Shown: positions 1 through 11,494, numbered from the stretch's first letter. The stretch is DNA of 64,000 nucleotides from Cannabis sativa (GCF_029168945.1 NC_083607.1:39603257-39667256); one strand, 5' to 3'. Numbers and translations are program-made. The notes: generated by a model not told the origin, from the sequence alone.

Positions 1-466
1 ACATTTCAGATGCAGTATCTAAGTACATGATACTGCTTTTTATTTCAGGTGAAACCGAATGCAAGATCCAAGACATGACAAGTTGATTACAGCTAATCCA
101 AGAATCAAAAAAAGAATCATGGGGAGGGGGTTGAGGGAGAGTACCTTCAAGGAAAGGGGTCTTGTTTTTGGCTCCAATGGTGAGTTTTCAGTCCCTTTTC
201 CATGGCTGGAAATTCTTGTCTGTAAGGACAGATGTGACCAAAACCATACCAGGATGTTCTGCTGTACTAAGGTAATAGGGTAATCGAACGTCTTCGTATG
301 CTGGTCTTTCGACTGGAGGAGGACGATGAACAACGGAGGAAGGAAGAGGATTCGTTAGAAATGGGTTGTGAGCGGAAGTTGTTGATGGTCGAGGAGCTGT
401 GGGAGCTTCAACTCTGGAAGGATCATCATAATTAGTTGCAGAACTTGTGGCTCGAGTACGCACCAT
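1..466 (-). pseudogene. gag: Copia gag N-terminal fragment, broken, runs off the window
   Basis: The minus-strand frame opens at 466 with a Ser/Thr/Pro-rich head (MVRTRATSSATNYDD). It then reads the plant Copia gag signature LPYYLSTAEHPGMVLVTSVL, followed by the usual block in which an uncharged core leads to a W..CN..V.SWI.HS-type motif near the window edge. An in-frame stop at about 188-190 separates the head from that block, which resumes in the same direction down to base 1. The family (gag-polypeptide of LTR copia-type, Retrotran_gag_3) forms the virus-like particle of Copia elements. A tRNA-iMet-like PBS and an LTR lie immediately upstream on the same strand, which supports the call. 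Only the 5' end of the element is inside the window, so the state of pol is unknown. Confidence 0.82.
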
Positions 467-532
467 GATTATGGTTGAGAAAGCTTGAATCTTGAAGCTG
501 CAGTATGAGTTCTTGAAGCTTCAGTGTATTTC

Positions 533-543
533 CTCTGATACCA
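533..543 (-). other. Primer binding site of the leftmost Copia element
   Basis: On the minus strand this reads TGGTATCAGAG, complementary to the 3' end of plant initiator tRNA-Met, the standard primer of plant Copia elements. It lies between the gag start (466) and the LTR end (544). Confidence 0.75.
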
Positions 544-778
544 TATTAGGAGTAAAACAAAGGAAATGAATTGTGTTATTGATATATTAAACTGAATGAA
601 GAAATGTTACAGGTATTTATAGTGTACCAAGCCAAGCTACATTAATAATAGAAAAAACAGGAAAATAACTATCAACTAACTATTTACTAACTAATCTAAG
701 AGACTTAATTACAACTTTGAAACTATATGTAAATTACTTAATAGTTTAAATGCAATGCTATAGACTACTAATTAATTT
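544..778 (-). repeat. Partial 5' LTR of the leftmost Copia element, interrupted by Copia-I
   Basis: This is the sequence directly upstream of the PBS on the minus strand. It contains a TATA-like TATAAATAC at 613-621 (minus), as expected of an LTR promoter. The terminal CA expected next to the PBS reads TA, which fits a C-to-T change. Copia-I inserted at 774-778, so the rest of this LTR should lie after 10774, but I could not identify its far end in that AT-rich sequence. Confidence 0.55.
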
Positions 779-2663
779 TGTTGGGTTTTGTGCCCTAAAT
801 AAAACCCTTTACAATCTGATTAGTTATCAATTTAAGAAATTTGAGGTGATTTATGTTTGCATGAATTTTACATGCTTATGGTTTAATATGTTTAATATAT
901 ATATGCACAAAATCTGTTAAGTCCAGAACATATATTTATTCACAATTACAGTATGGCAACACAGTGGAATGTGATTGTGATTATATGATTCAAAAGACTA
1001 AGTCCCTGTTTCATCAGTGTTTTGGATTTACACTAATGTGATAATCAGCGATGATGTGTACTTACACTTGGAGTAAGTGTTATGTTCTTTCTAGGACATT
1101 AGTAAAGTATGCTGGTTTCGAATGTATGGAGTATACATTGGACTGGACCGATATTGAACTTAGTTAAGATATTATAAACTTACCGTTGTATCTTTCCAAG
1201 TCAATATCAGTAGTTGATCTTAGATTAAAAGAATCTAAATCCTGATATGCTTAGGCTCAACTCAGGAGTGCTATTCATATTCTTTGATTTATTAGTTAAG
1301 CCTACTTTTGGGTCAGGGTGATACGTATATTTTGGGAACATGATAGTATGATTGAGTGGGAGCGCTGAACATAAATATGGAATCTATAGCTTCTACTGGT
1401 GTATAGAAGTCAAGTGATGATTCCCTTCGAGCTTAGCTAAATAGAAGTAAATGGATGAGGTCTTGTTTCAGTGACTAGTTCTTAGATCACTAAAACATCA
1501 TTTACAGGTAGCTAAGTGTTTTAAGGGGCCAAATACATTGAGGGGTGAAAACGGTAAAATTATCCCATCTCGATGTAAATCATCTATATAGAGGATCTTT
1601 GATCACATTAAGATTATTACAATGGTTAAATGAGATAGCATGTCTATATCGTGAAACATATAGAATGCTCTATATAAGTCTGAGAGTGTAATTCTAAGTT
1701 CTAAGAGTGGATTCAACGAGGAATTAATAAGTAGGGATTTACTTAGTAAATTCGATTCACTTATTGGAAGCTCAGCATATAGATCCATGGTCCCCATTTT
1801 AGTTGAGATCATACTTCTTGTAAGACTCAATAATTGATTTATTATTAATCAATTATAATTCTAAAGTTAGACTATGTCTAATTTGTGAATTTTCACTAAG
1901 GAGGGGTGAAATTGTAAAGAAAAGAGATTCTAGGTTTATTTATTAATTAAGAGACTCTATATGTCTAATTAATAATATTAAATGACAATATTATTTAATA
2001 ATCTGTTTTAGTTATTAAATAATTAGTTATGGCATTTAAATGGTTAGAATTGGAAAATTGGCGTTTTTGAGAAAATAGAAATAAAAATTGTGAAAAACTG
2101 CAAAATCCAAGTGAGGCCCATTAACACCTATGGCCGACCACTTGGTTAGCTTTTTCCAATTAATATTTTCATTATTTTAATGCCAAATAATTACTAACCT
2201 AAACCTAGTAGTTGCCTATAAATAGAAAGTGATGGCTCAGTCAAATAAACAAGTTTTCAACAAGTTTTCTTAAGATTGCCTTTTTCAGAAAAAATTGAGC
2301 CTTCCTCTTTCTATCTCTATAGCCAAATCTAACTCTCTCTTTTCCTCTTCACAATTTTCGAACCCCCTAGTGATTGAGTAGTGCCCACACACAACAAGTG
2401 ATACCTCAATCATAGATTGGAAGACTGTGAAGGATCACACACAAAGAGAAGGACACTCGGGCTCAGATCTTGATAATACTCTGTGATAGAAAGGATACAA
2501 GGGTTAGAGATCTGAGTGGAAGGAGACATTATTCCGCTGCTACTAATGTAAGGTTTTCTTAACTTTATATGTGTTTAATTATCGTTTTAGAAAGTTCATA
2601 TTTAGGGTGTTAAATAACATACTTGTGAGTAGATCTAAGATCCTGGTAAAATAAATTCCTACA
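779..2663 (+). repeat. Copia-I 5' LTR
   Basis: This 1885-bp repeat matches 8934-10773 nearly base for base. It has TG..CA ends and a TATA-like TATAAATAG near 2218. A 9-bp inverted repeat near its 3' end (CTCAGATCT at 2462-2470, AGATCTGAG at 2508-2516) encloses a 37-nt loop. The small open frame at 1603-1830 (minus) recurs in the other LTR copy because LTRs are duplicates, and is not treated as a gene. Confidence 0.93.
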
Positions 2664-2665
2664 AC

Positions 2666-2682
2666 TGGCCTCAGAGCCATGG
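2666..2682 (+). other. Copia-I primer binding site
   Basis: Two bases after the LTR end the sequence reads TGGCCTCAGAGCCATGG. It is close to the complement of initiator tRNA-Met (TGGTATCAGAGC), with a substitution in the TATC segment. Confidence 0.7.
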
Positions 2683-2939
2683 TAATTGATTTGCTTGCAA
2701 GAAGTTTGGAGTTAAAACGATTTGTATGTGATTTGGATGGTTTCATGTTGATCTATGTGTTATATGATGATTGATTGATGTTTGTGAATTTTCGTGAAAA
2801 ATAATTGAAAATCTGTTTCTGGAATTATTTTTATTGGATAGTTTGGAAAAAAATTAAGCAATTTACTTTTTTACAGAACTCAATTTCGATTTTATTTGAA
2901 TTAGTTATGAATTTTTTAAAATCGAAAAAAATATCGGGA

Positions 2940-3110
2940 TCGTGCAACTGACCTACGCGCGCGGATGAGGGGCAACCCTCGGACAGCACCCGCTCAGACA
3001 CAACTTTTGTCTGAAATCCAGCCTTACGCGAGCGGAGAGGCTGCATGCAGCCTCTTGCGTCGAGGTTCTTCGGCCAAGCACCCAAGCAGGCGTCCGTACG
3101 ACTTGCAAAT
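2940..3110 (+). other. GC-rich leader island with a 20-bp perfect palindrome
   Basis: A GC-rich block sits in otherwise strongly AT-rich leader DNA, starting about 260 nt after the PBS. It contains the perfect palindrome AGAGGCTGCATGCAGCCTCT at 3036-3055, flanked by ACGC and GCGT that can extend pairing. Three overlapping open frames of 60-84 codons cover the island on both strands, and none resembles a protein I recognise. The island is absent from Copia-II, whose leader has a deletion here. Confidence 0.6.
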
Positions 3111-4174
3111 TTTTTCGTTTTCTTCGATTTTTCATGCTATTTCATGGAATTAACTTCCTATTTTTTGTGTAGTTTTGTATTTTGATTTTACTTTTCATTT
3201 TTTAAATCTAATTATCAGAAATAAATTAATTTGAATTTTTTAAAATTAATTTTAGATATTAGTGTAATTTGAATCTAAAGAATAGGTAAAAATCTATCTT
3301 TTTGCTTAATTTTTTATCTTATTTTTAAATTTGATTATTTTATCTTATTTTTTAAAATTTAAGGTTAGATATTAAATTTTTTAAATTAAATATTTTTTTA
3401 AATAATCTGACCTAATTAAAAATTTAAAATAAGATTACTATAATCATGATATTTTGAATAGAAATAAGATATTTTGCTAACTTTTAAATTTTGTTATTTT
3501 TTTTATTTAAATTAAATTATAAAATCAGAAAAGGATATTAATCTATCATTTTTATTTTATTGAATATTTAATTTATAAAATAACATGAAATTTTTAAAAG
3601 TGGTTAGCAAATTTTTGAAATGATATTTAGGTTAGTTGAAACCTAATTTTTCAAAATTGTAGGTTTAACTTTAAATATTATTTTATTTTAAATTAAAAAA
3701 AAAAACTGAAAATATTTTTTTTAATTATTTATTATTTTTTGAAATTTAATTATTTAAAATTAAATAAATCCCACATCTAACTATCCAGTTCATCTTGTTG
3801 CAGGAGTATGTGTTTTAGCTTATGTGTAAGTTTTATAAAACCTATTATTGCTTGATCTAAATTGCCATGGTTAACTTGTTCACAGATCCAATGATCTGAT
3901 TTTAACCCATGGTTCAATTGTCAATAGGTCAAGTAAATAATTTGTAACATGTAAATTTACATTCTTTTTTCATCTGTGTATGACCTAGTAACATGATAGG
4001 GTCCATCCAAATCTGTGTGCCTGTGTGAGCCTATATGTTTATTTTATTATAGATGCATATAGGTTGTTGCTAAATAAAATGTCACACCTTGATAGATTTT
4101 ATTTAAGTCCATTTAGTTTTTGGGCCTATTCAATTAATAACAATTATTTATTTTAAGGTTAAATTCCTCTCTTT

Positions 4175-4269
4175 TGGGCCTTGTGTGAGAGTTGGGGGCC
4201 AATAGAAGTCGGTACGACATACTGAACCCAGCTCCCCCTCACATGAACTACCCCAGTTGTGAAGGCCCA
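4175..4269 (+). other. Candidate conserved RNA hairpin in the Copia-I leader
   Basis: An outer 8-bp stem (TGGGCCTT at 4175-4182 with AAGGCCCA at 4262-4269) encloses an inner 6-bp stem (TGTGAG at 4184-4189 with CTCACA at 4238-4243). The same four segments recur in Copia-II at 30262-30356 with the same 95-nt span. The fold is inferred by eye, not computed. Confidence 0.5.
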
Positions 4270-5974
4270 TTTGCCTGATTTGAATAACTGTGCTAGGTTA
4301 ATTAAATTAGTTTAACCTAATAAAATTGATTAGCAACATAATTAACTTTTAAAATATATGAAATTTATTTTCATTTTAATAATTTAAAGTTAATTTTAAG
4401 AAAAACACTCTTAGTTTTTAGATATTATTTCTAGACAAACTATTTGTATTTTTCTTGTATTTAATTAAATAAATAATTTTAACTAACTAGATTCTTTCTG
4501 AAGCTTATCTATTAAATATTCCTATTTAAGTTATAAATTAGTTATTTTAACTGATTTTTCTCATCTAACTTAAATTTGAATATTTTTTGAATTTAAAATT
4601 AAGTTAAGGAATTCTAGGAATTGGTTATTGAAGATTCTTGAGATATTTTTTAAGTTAGTTTTCAACTTAAAATGGAATATTTTTCAAATTAAGTGGTTAC
4701 AACTTAATTTTTGATATTTAATTGAATTCAAATTTTAAAATATTTAAGTTTTAGATTCTTTCCATAACAACTTAAATTAGATATTTTTCAATTTTTTTTT
4801 TTTTTGAAAAGATACTTAGTTGAAATGAGATATTTTCTAGATAGTTATTCTAGACTACTTATTATTTCTAATATTAAATAGGAAAATATTATAAATTGTG
4901 AAATTGATTATTTAAATAATTAATTTTGGTACAATTCAAGTTAAGAATATTTTTTTCTAGTATTAAACTAGAAATTAATAATTAAGCCTTCTCTACACTT
5001 AATTATTTATTTCTTGAATTTAATACATTTAATTAAATTGAAAATTAAATATCTAAGTTGATTTTCATCATGATACTTAAATATTTTTTTTTCATGACAC
5101 TTAATTAAATAGAGAATTATTTTAACTTGAAATTTACTTTTACAACTTAAATTTAAATAATTTTCAAAACATATTTTATTTATTTTATTAATCAATTTCG
5201 AAATTGCATTTAGTTATGCAAGATAATTTTGAATTTATCTTGAAAAATAGATTAAGTTGTAAATTAATTATTTATTTTAATTAATTTTTGAACCAACTTA
5301 TATCAGTGATTTTTTCATTTAATGATTAATATAAAATAGATAAACTAAAATATATTATTAGAAATTTAATTAATTAGTCAAAAGAAAATCTAGATAGATA
5401 ATATTTTTGCTTGAAGTTTTTTTCTAGTAATTATTATTTAAGTATTTTGAAAATAGTATAGTATTATACTTTTCTTTTTCAAAATACAATAAATATATTC
5501 TTATGAAAATTTAAATTTGAGTTGCAAATTAATTTAAATTATTACAACTTAAATGAAATAATTTTCTTAATATTTATTGGAAAATTAATACGAAGATGGA
5601 AATAATTCAATTTATTTTCATAACCATCTAAGTATAATTTTATAAATATCAAATTAAATTCATTTAGAGTTTTATTCTAAATTTGATATTTAATGAATAT
5701 ATATATTATAAATAATAAAAGAAAATACATTTTAAATAATGAGCTTTATTATTATTAGGGTATTCGATCTCCATTGTTGGTTTTACATAGTGTTTGTTTT
5801 AGTGAGTAATCCTCCCTAATGGAGGAACGTTCATTAGCAGGTTAGCACATTTTAATCTCGAAAGAAAAGTATATTTGTAAGTGTTTTATATGGTATTGAT
5901 CATCTTAATGGTGACGACTGTATTTGACTTACAAAATATGAAACAATGGTAGAAGCTCATAAGATAGAATAGCC

Positions 5975-6110
5975 TTGACTCTCGCCTAAATGGGACAACG
6001 CTGGATTCCAATCTTGATCGAATAAAAGGTTGCTAGAATATTTATTATTTTAGATCAGCTGACAACTCTATTCAACATATGGTAGTTTTGACTCTCGCCT
6101 AAACGGGACA
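5975..6110 (+). repeat. Paired leader motif in Copia-I
   Basis: The 19-nt motif ACTCTCGCCTAAACGGGAC occurs at about 5978-5996 (one base different) and 6091-6109, upstream of gag. The same pair is present in Copia-II at about 31853-31871 and 31976-31994. Confidence 0.6.
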
Positions 6111-6275
6111 CTGATATCAGTTTGTTGAAAACCTTAGAAATTATTTAGGATTGTATTTTTTTTTAGTATTTTCTCTTATCATTCCTACTTGCTATGTGCT
6201 TATAATTTATGAATTGGATTTTGTGTTAAACCATAATTGATTTCTATTCATTATTTTGTAGTATGCTGTATAGCC

Positions 6276-7159
6276 ATGTCAAATCCCATGTTATCACTCT
6301 TGACTGAAAATAAGCTAAATGGATCTAACTTCCCAAAATGGAATGAGAACATTAATATTGCTCTCATAGGAGAAAGTGCCTTGTTTGTGTTAACTGAGCC
6401 GTCTCCTAAACAGCCGGGTGACATTGCAACCAAAGCTGTTAAAGGGAAGTTTGAGCGTTGGCAGAATGCTAACAATAAAGCTCGGTACTTCATGCTTTCC
6501 AGCATGGTTGACACCCTTAAAACAAGGTTTGTAAAAACCGACACGGCTGCAGAAATTATGACGCAGTTAACTGAGCTATTCGGTATGGCATCTATTCAGT
6601 CTCGCTTTGACGCGACTAAGAAGTTCATCAATGCACGGATGGAACCCCATCAAAATGTGCGTGATCATGTTCTCCTTATGGCAAGTTATTCCAGGAAGCC
6701 CGAAATCATGGTCCTGAAATGGATCACACTACTCAAGTAAGCCTTATCTTGAATAGTCTGACTCCAGCTTTTCTGCCATATACATCAAATTATGTCATGA
6801 ATAAAAAGGAAATAGACTTTCATGTGTTAGTCAATGACCTTCAGACATATGAAAATTTGATTGGAGGACCCAAGAAGAAAGGGAGTAAACCTCACAATTC
6901 TGGAAATGGTAATGGGACGGTTAAACTCGAGGCACATGTAGCCTCTACTTCAAGACCCAAATCAAAGAAGAAGTGGAGAAATATCAAGAAGCGAGCCAAT
7001 GCTGTGAAAACAGTTCAAAATAAAAAGGCTGCTTCTACTGGTGATGCACTGAAAGGAAAGTGTTTCTACTGCAATGAAAAAGGCCATTGGAAACCCCAAT
7101 GTCCTAAACTTCTTGCAAAGAAACAAGGTATTTCTTTCTATAAACTTGATGAGTCTTAG
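6276..7159 (+). pseudogene. gag: Copia-I gag with one frameshift
   Basis: The frame starts at ATG 6276 (MSNPMLSLLTENKLNGSNFP), the usual head of the UBN2-type Copia gag: an N-terminal recognition of the form L.G.NF..W. Gag forms the particle shell and packages RNA. The first frame runs to 6740. A frameshift of one base near 6690 moves the rest into another frame, which reads DHTTQVSLILNSLTP and continues to a stop at 7157-7159. A CCHC zinc knuckle (CFYCNEKGHWKPQC, CX2CX4HX4C) lies in the C-terminal quarter, preceded by a Lys-rich stretch. Upstream ATGs are out of family register, so 6276 is preferred. As it stands, the copy cannot make one full-length Gag without frameshifting. Confidence 0.85.
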
Positions 7160-8933
7160 TGAATTATTGTCCAATTGGATTATTGATTCTGGACTAACTT
7201 TGTTTATTTGTTTTTCTTCTTATTATAGCCCAAGCTGCTTGAACTCAGATGCTATCTTAGTGAGTTGGATCGGAAAGCTGGACAAAGGGATGAAGATCGT
7301 CCAAGATAAATATGAAGCTCATTTGTTTATTTATTTATTTTTAAATTAATTGTTTTAGTTTAAAAATAATTTGGATTTCGAATTTTAGTTTGGGATTTTT
7401 ATTCCCTGTTTTTCTCATAATGTTGCAATACATTTTTTTTAATTTTAATAATATTTTTTTTACAAATAAATTGCAATTTATGAGATTGAGCTTCATTTAC
7501 TTTATCTTAAACCATAATTACCAATTATATTTATATGTTTGTATGTGTAAGTATTTTTATTATTGGTACAAATTCTATAATATTTAAACTCTTCATAGAG
7601 TTATTATTACTAAACACTAGAAATTATTTCTATGTTTATAAATAATTGTTAATTCTAAAACAATTATTAAGAATTTGTTTAATAAAAGGATCTTTTAATC
7701 TGATAGGGGTGGAAGAAAAGTTAAGAATAATATGCAGTTCAACGATCTTTTATATCTAATGAACTCTGGATTATATTCAACTCCACATAATCTCTATAAC
7801 ACTTAGAGAATCATGATATTTATAACCTTTAGGGGTGAATCATAATCTCTATATACTTAGGGGTTGACTTTAATCCACAATACTCTCTGTAACACACATT
7901 TTCTTTAAACATGGATGTAATATAATAAATTAGCTATTATCAGTATAAATCCTTGATCTTGATTATATGTTCCTGTTTAGTTTTACTGTTGTACAAATAA
8001 TGATACTTATAAAAGTTCTTTGATAATGTATCACACTACCATAAATGAGTGGGAGAATTTTAAAATTCTTTACCCATCTTTATTTGGTTGACACTTGTGA
8101 TAGGAACTTCAGAACACTACTGAAAAGCAAATCTAACCATTCATGTGGATAGAAATAACTTATCAGAATTATGAGAATAAGATAAAAGAATTCTTTCATA
8201 GTCTATTCGAATGACTTGAGCCAAGATTTCTAATTCTCATGGTATCTTAATTTGGTTACTTAATCTCTAGCAAGTAATTTATACTTCAAATACTAGTCTG
8301 CTATGTTGATGATTTAGTCTTAAAAGAAACTTATAGTTTCAGACTAATACAATAAGTCTCAACTAGATAACCCTCCAAGCAATAAGAGGTTAAAAGTATT
8401 ATTTAACCAGACATCTACTATTGAGTGGGAGCTATCTGAGATGTAATCAAATAAGGAACGTTAGAAGATACTCAAGAAAGATTTATGAAAGTGATCTATA
8501 TGTTAGATATTAAGGAGCTGTACATCAGTTATCCTTATATCTACCCCAACTCATTCAAGTTTTTGAGATGGTGGTTACTCTGGGGGTGGAGGAGTTATTC
8601 TATAACAATTCAAGCTCTACCAAAGAAGATTTATAACTTTGTAAATTCGAAATTACCAGAAAGTTATTTTACTGAAGAAAATTCTACACTGTATTATCTC
8701 CGTTCCAAATTTTAAAATATGAGAGATATGTCTTCTGTTTATTCAGATGGACTTAATAAGCAGTAAGAATTTCAATAACCCTTGATGAGTAAAGCATATA
8801 GTAAAGGATGTTTCATAATGAACTTGTTTCCAGAAGTTTGGGTGGATTCAAATATACTACACTTGATCTGAAGATTAAGACAACAGATTGATTGAAATGC
8901 ACAGTTTGTTTTATGTTAGTGCAAGTGGGAGTT
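7160..8933 (+). pseudogene. pol: Eroded Copia pol remnants of Copia-I
   Basis: Only traces of pol remain. Right after gag, WIIDSG resembles the Copia protease active-site loop (D-S-G). At 8303-8320 the bases read YVDDLV, matching the reverse-transcriptase catalytic box, but both neighbouring frames are closed by stops. A segment at about 8395-8440 aligns with 34150-34195 of Copia-II, which resembles the SLMYAMLCTRPD end of Copia RT. No integrase or RNase H block could be read. A PPT, AAGTGGGAGTTT (8922-8933), abuts the 3' LTR. Similar TGAGTGGGAG motifs occur inside this stretch near 8047 and 8423. Confidence 0.5.
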
Positions 8934-10773
8934 TGTTGGATTTTGTGCCCTAAATAAAACTCTTTACAATCTGATTAGTTATCAATTTAAAAAAATTTGA
9001 AGTGATTTATGTTTGCATGAATTTTACATGCTTATGGTTTAATATGTTTAATATATATATGCACAAAATCTGTTAAGTCCAGAACATACATTGTCAACAC
9101 AGTGGAATGTGATTGTGATTATATGATTCAAAAGACTAAGTCCCTGTTTCATCAGTGTTTTGGATTTACACTAATGTGATAATCAGCGATGATGTGTACT
9201 TACACTTGGAGTAAGTGTTATGTTCTTTCTAGGACATTAGTAAAGTATGCTGGTTTCGAATGTATGGAGTATACATTGGACTGGACCGATATTGAACTTA
9301 GTTAAGATATTATAAACTTACCGTTGTATCTTTCCAAGTCAATATCAGTAGTTGATCTTAGATTAAAAGAATCTAAATCCTGATATGCTTAGGCTCAACT
9401 CAGGAGTGCTATTCATATTCTTTGATTTATTAGTTAAGCCTACTTTTGGGTCAGGGTGATACGTATATTTTGGGAACATGATAGTATGATTGAGTGGGAG
9501 CGCTGAACATAAATATGGAATCTATAGCTTCTACTGGTGTATAGAAGTCAAGTGATGATTCCCTTCGAGCTTAGCTAAATAGAAGTAAATGGATGAGGTC
9601 TTGTTTCAGTGACTAGTTCTTAGATCACTAAAACATCATTTACAGGTAGCTAAGTGTTTTAAGGGGCCAAATACATTGAGGGGTGAAAACGGTAAAATTA
9701 TCCCATCTCGATGTAAATCATCTATATAGAGGATCTTTGATCACATTAAGATTATTACAATGGTTAAATGAGATAGCATGTCTATATCGTGAAACATATA
9801 GAATGCTCTATATAAGTCTGAGAGTGTAATTCTAAGTTCTAAGAGTGGATTCAACGAGGAATTAATAAGTAGGGATTTACTTAGTAAATTCGATTCACTT
9901 ATTGGAAGCTCAGCATATAGATCCATGGTCCCCATTTTAGTTGAGATCATAGTGCTTGTAAGACTCAATAATTGATTTATTATTAATCAATTATAATTCT
10001 AAAGTTAGACTATATCTAATTTGTGAATTTTCACTAAGTAGGGGTGAAATTGTAAAGAAAAGAGATTCTAAGTTTATTTATTAATTAAGAGACTCTATAT
10101 GTCTAATTAATAATATTAAATGACAATATTATTTAATAATCTATTTTAGTTATTAAATAATTAGTTTTGGCATTTAAATAGTTAGAATTGGAAAATTAGC
10201 GTTTTTGAGAAAATAGAAATAAAAATTGTGAAAAACTGCAAAATCCAAGTGAGGCCCATTAACACCTATGGCCGGCCACTTGGTTAGCTTTTTCCAATTA
10301 ATATTTTCATTATTTTAATGCCAAATAATTACTAACCTAAACCTAGTAGTTGCCTATAAATAGAAAGTGATGGCTCAGTCAAATAAACAAGTTTTCAACA
10401 AGTTTTCTTAAGATTGCCTTTTTCAGAAAAAATTGAGCCTTCCTCTTTCTATATCTATAGCCGAACCTAACTCTCTCTTTTCCTCTTCACAATTTTCGAA
10501 TCCCCTAGTGATTGAGTAGTGTCCACACACAGCAAGTGGTACCTCAATCATAGATTGAAGACTGTGAAGGATCACATACAAAGAGAATGACACTCGGGCT
10601 CAGATCTTGATAATACAGAGATCTGAGTGGAAGGAGACATTATTCCGCTGCTACCAATGTAAGGTTTTCTTAACTTTATATGTGTTTAATTATCTTTTTA
10701 CAAAGTTCATATTTAGGGTGTTAAACAACATACTTGTGAGTAGATCTAAGATCCTGGTAAATAAATTCCAACA
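8934..10773 (+). repeat. Copia-I 3' LTR
   Basis: This 1840-bp copy of 779-2663 is shorter than its partner partly because the loop of the 3'-terminal hairpin has a deletion of about 27 bp. Both arms of that hairpin (10599-10607 and 10619-10627) are kept. It ends in CA at 10772-10773 and is followed by the AATTT duplication. Confidence 0.93.
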
Positions 10774-11147
10774 AATTTTGCTACAAATTAATTTTTAAAA
10801 TAAAATTTATTTGCATAACTTATAAAAAAAACTTAAAGATTTGAATAATTTAATATCATGTTTTTATTATCATAGTTAAAATAATATTCCAAAATGATCA
10901 TGTCAAAATATATATATATATATATATTCTAAAATGATATTGTTCAACAAAAAATTTAAAAATGATAATAGTAAAAATATAGCTCTCTAATCTATGCCAC
11001 TGGTCACAATGATCTTCTCTGTGTATAAACAACCCATATTAAAAAAACTATCATTATTCATGTCATTAAATAAAAGAATTTTATGGTAATTAATAAGAAG
11101 ATTAATAATATTTTGGTAATCAATCAATATATATATATATATATAAA

Positions 11148-11494
11148 GGAGAAGTATAAGACGGTGACATGACGCTTTAGAATTACTCCAAATACATCTA
11201 TCTATTTTCTCCTTAATTCTCTCACTTTTAAATTTTTTAATAGGTTTAAAAATCAATATATATATATATATATGAGAAATATAAGACAGTGACATGACCC
11301 TTTAGAATTACTCCAAATACATCTATCTATTTTTTTCCTTAATTCTCTCACTTTTTAATTTTTTAATAGGTTTAAAAATATATTAAGGAGAAGTATAAGA
11401 CGGTGACATGACGCTTTAGAATTACTCCAAATACATCTATCTATTTTCTCTTTAATTCTCTCACTTTTTAATTTTTTTAATAGGTTTCAAAATA
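11148..11494. repeat. Three-copy tandem repeat, unit about 115-125 bp
   Basis: Three consecutive copies start at 11148, 11274 and 11387. Each begins GAGAAGTATAAGACGGTGAC or a close variant and runs to AATAGGTTTAAAAAT. Copies are separated by variable TA runs. Confidence 0.8.

Larger units (their letters stand above)
3111..6275 (+). other. Copia-I long AT-rich leader (no gene)
   Basis: These 3.2 kb of T/A-rich DNA between PBS and gag are dense in stops on both strands. From about 3840 on, the sequence is alignable by eye to the Copia-II leader (29900-32110). Two blocks stand out as more conserved than their surroundings: 4155-4290, which carries a nested stem, and 5755-6140, which carries two copies of a direct-repeat motif. 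I see no coding region. Confidence 0.75.
779..10773 (+). mobile_element. Copia-I: complete but coding-defective LTR retrotransposon
   Basis: The two LTRs start TGTTGG and end in CCTACA (left) or CCAACA (right). They are flanked by a perfect 5-bp target-site duplication AATTT (774-778 and 10774-10778). In order the element has a 5' LTR, a PBS, a leader of about 3.6 kb, a broken gag, decayed pol remnants, a PPT and a 3' LTR. The total is 9995 bp. Copia membership rests on the tRNA-iMet-type PBS, the gag with a CCHC knuckle, and the PPT style (AAGTGGGAG). No integrase or intact reverse transcriptase is seen, so any mobility would depend on proteins supplied by relatives. Copia-II at 27990-38891 is a second member of the family. 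Confidence 0.93.

Noticed and set aside
1603..1830. 75-codon minus-strand frame, repeated at 9741-9968
   Set aside because: The near-identical pair exists because both lie in the two LTRs of Copia-I; no protein family resemblance.
2831..3153. Three overlapping frames on both strands in the Copia-I leader
   Set aside because: Open only because the island is GC-rich; composition-driven, no start context or homology, and absent from Copia-II.
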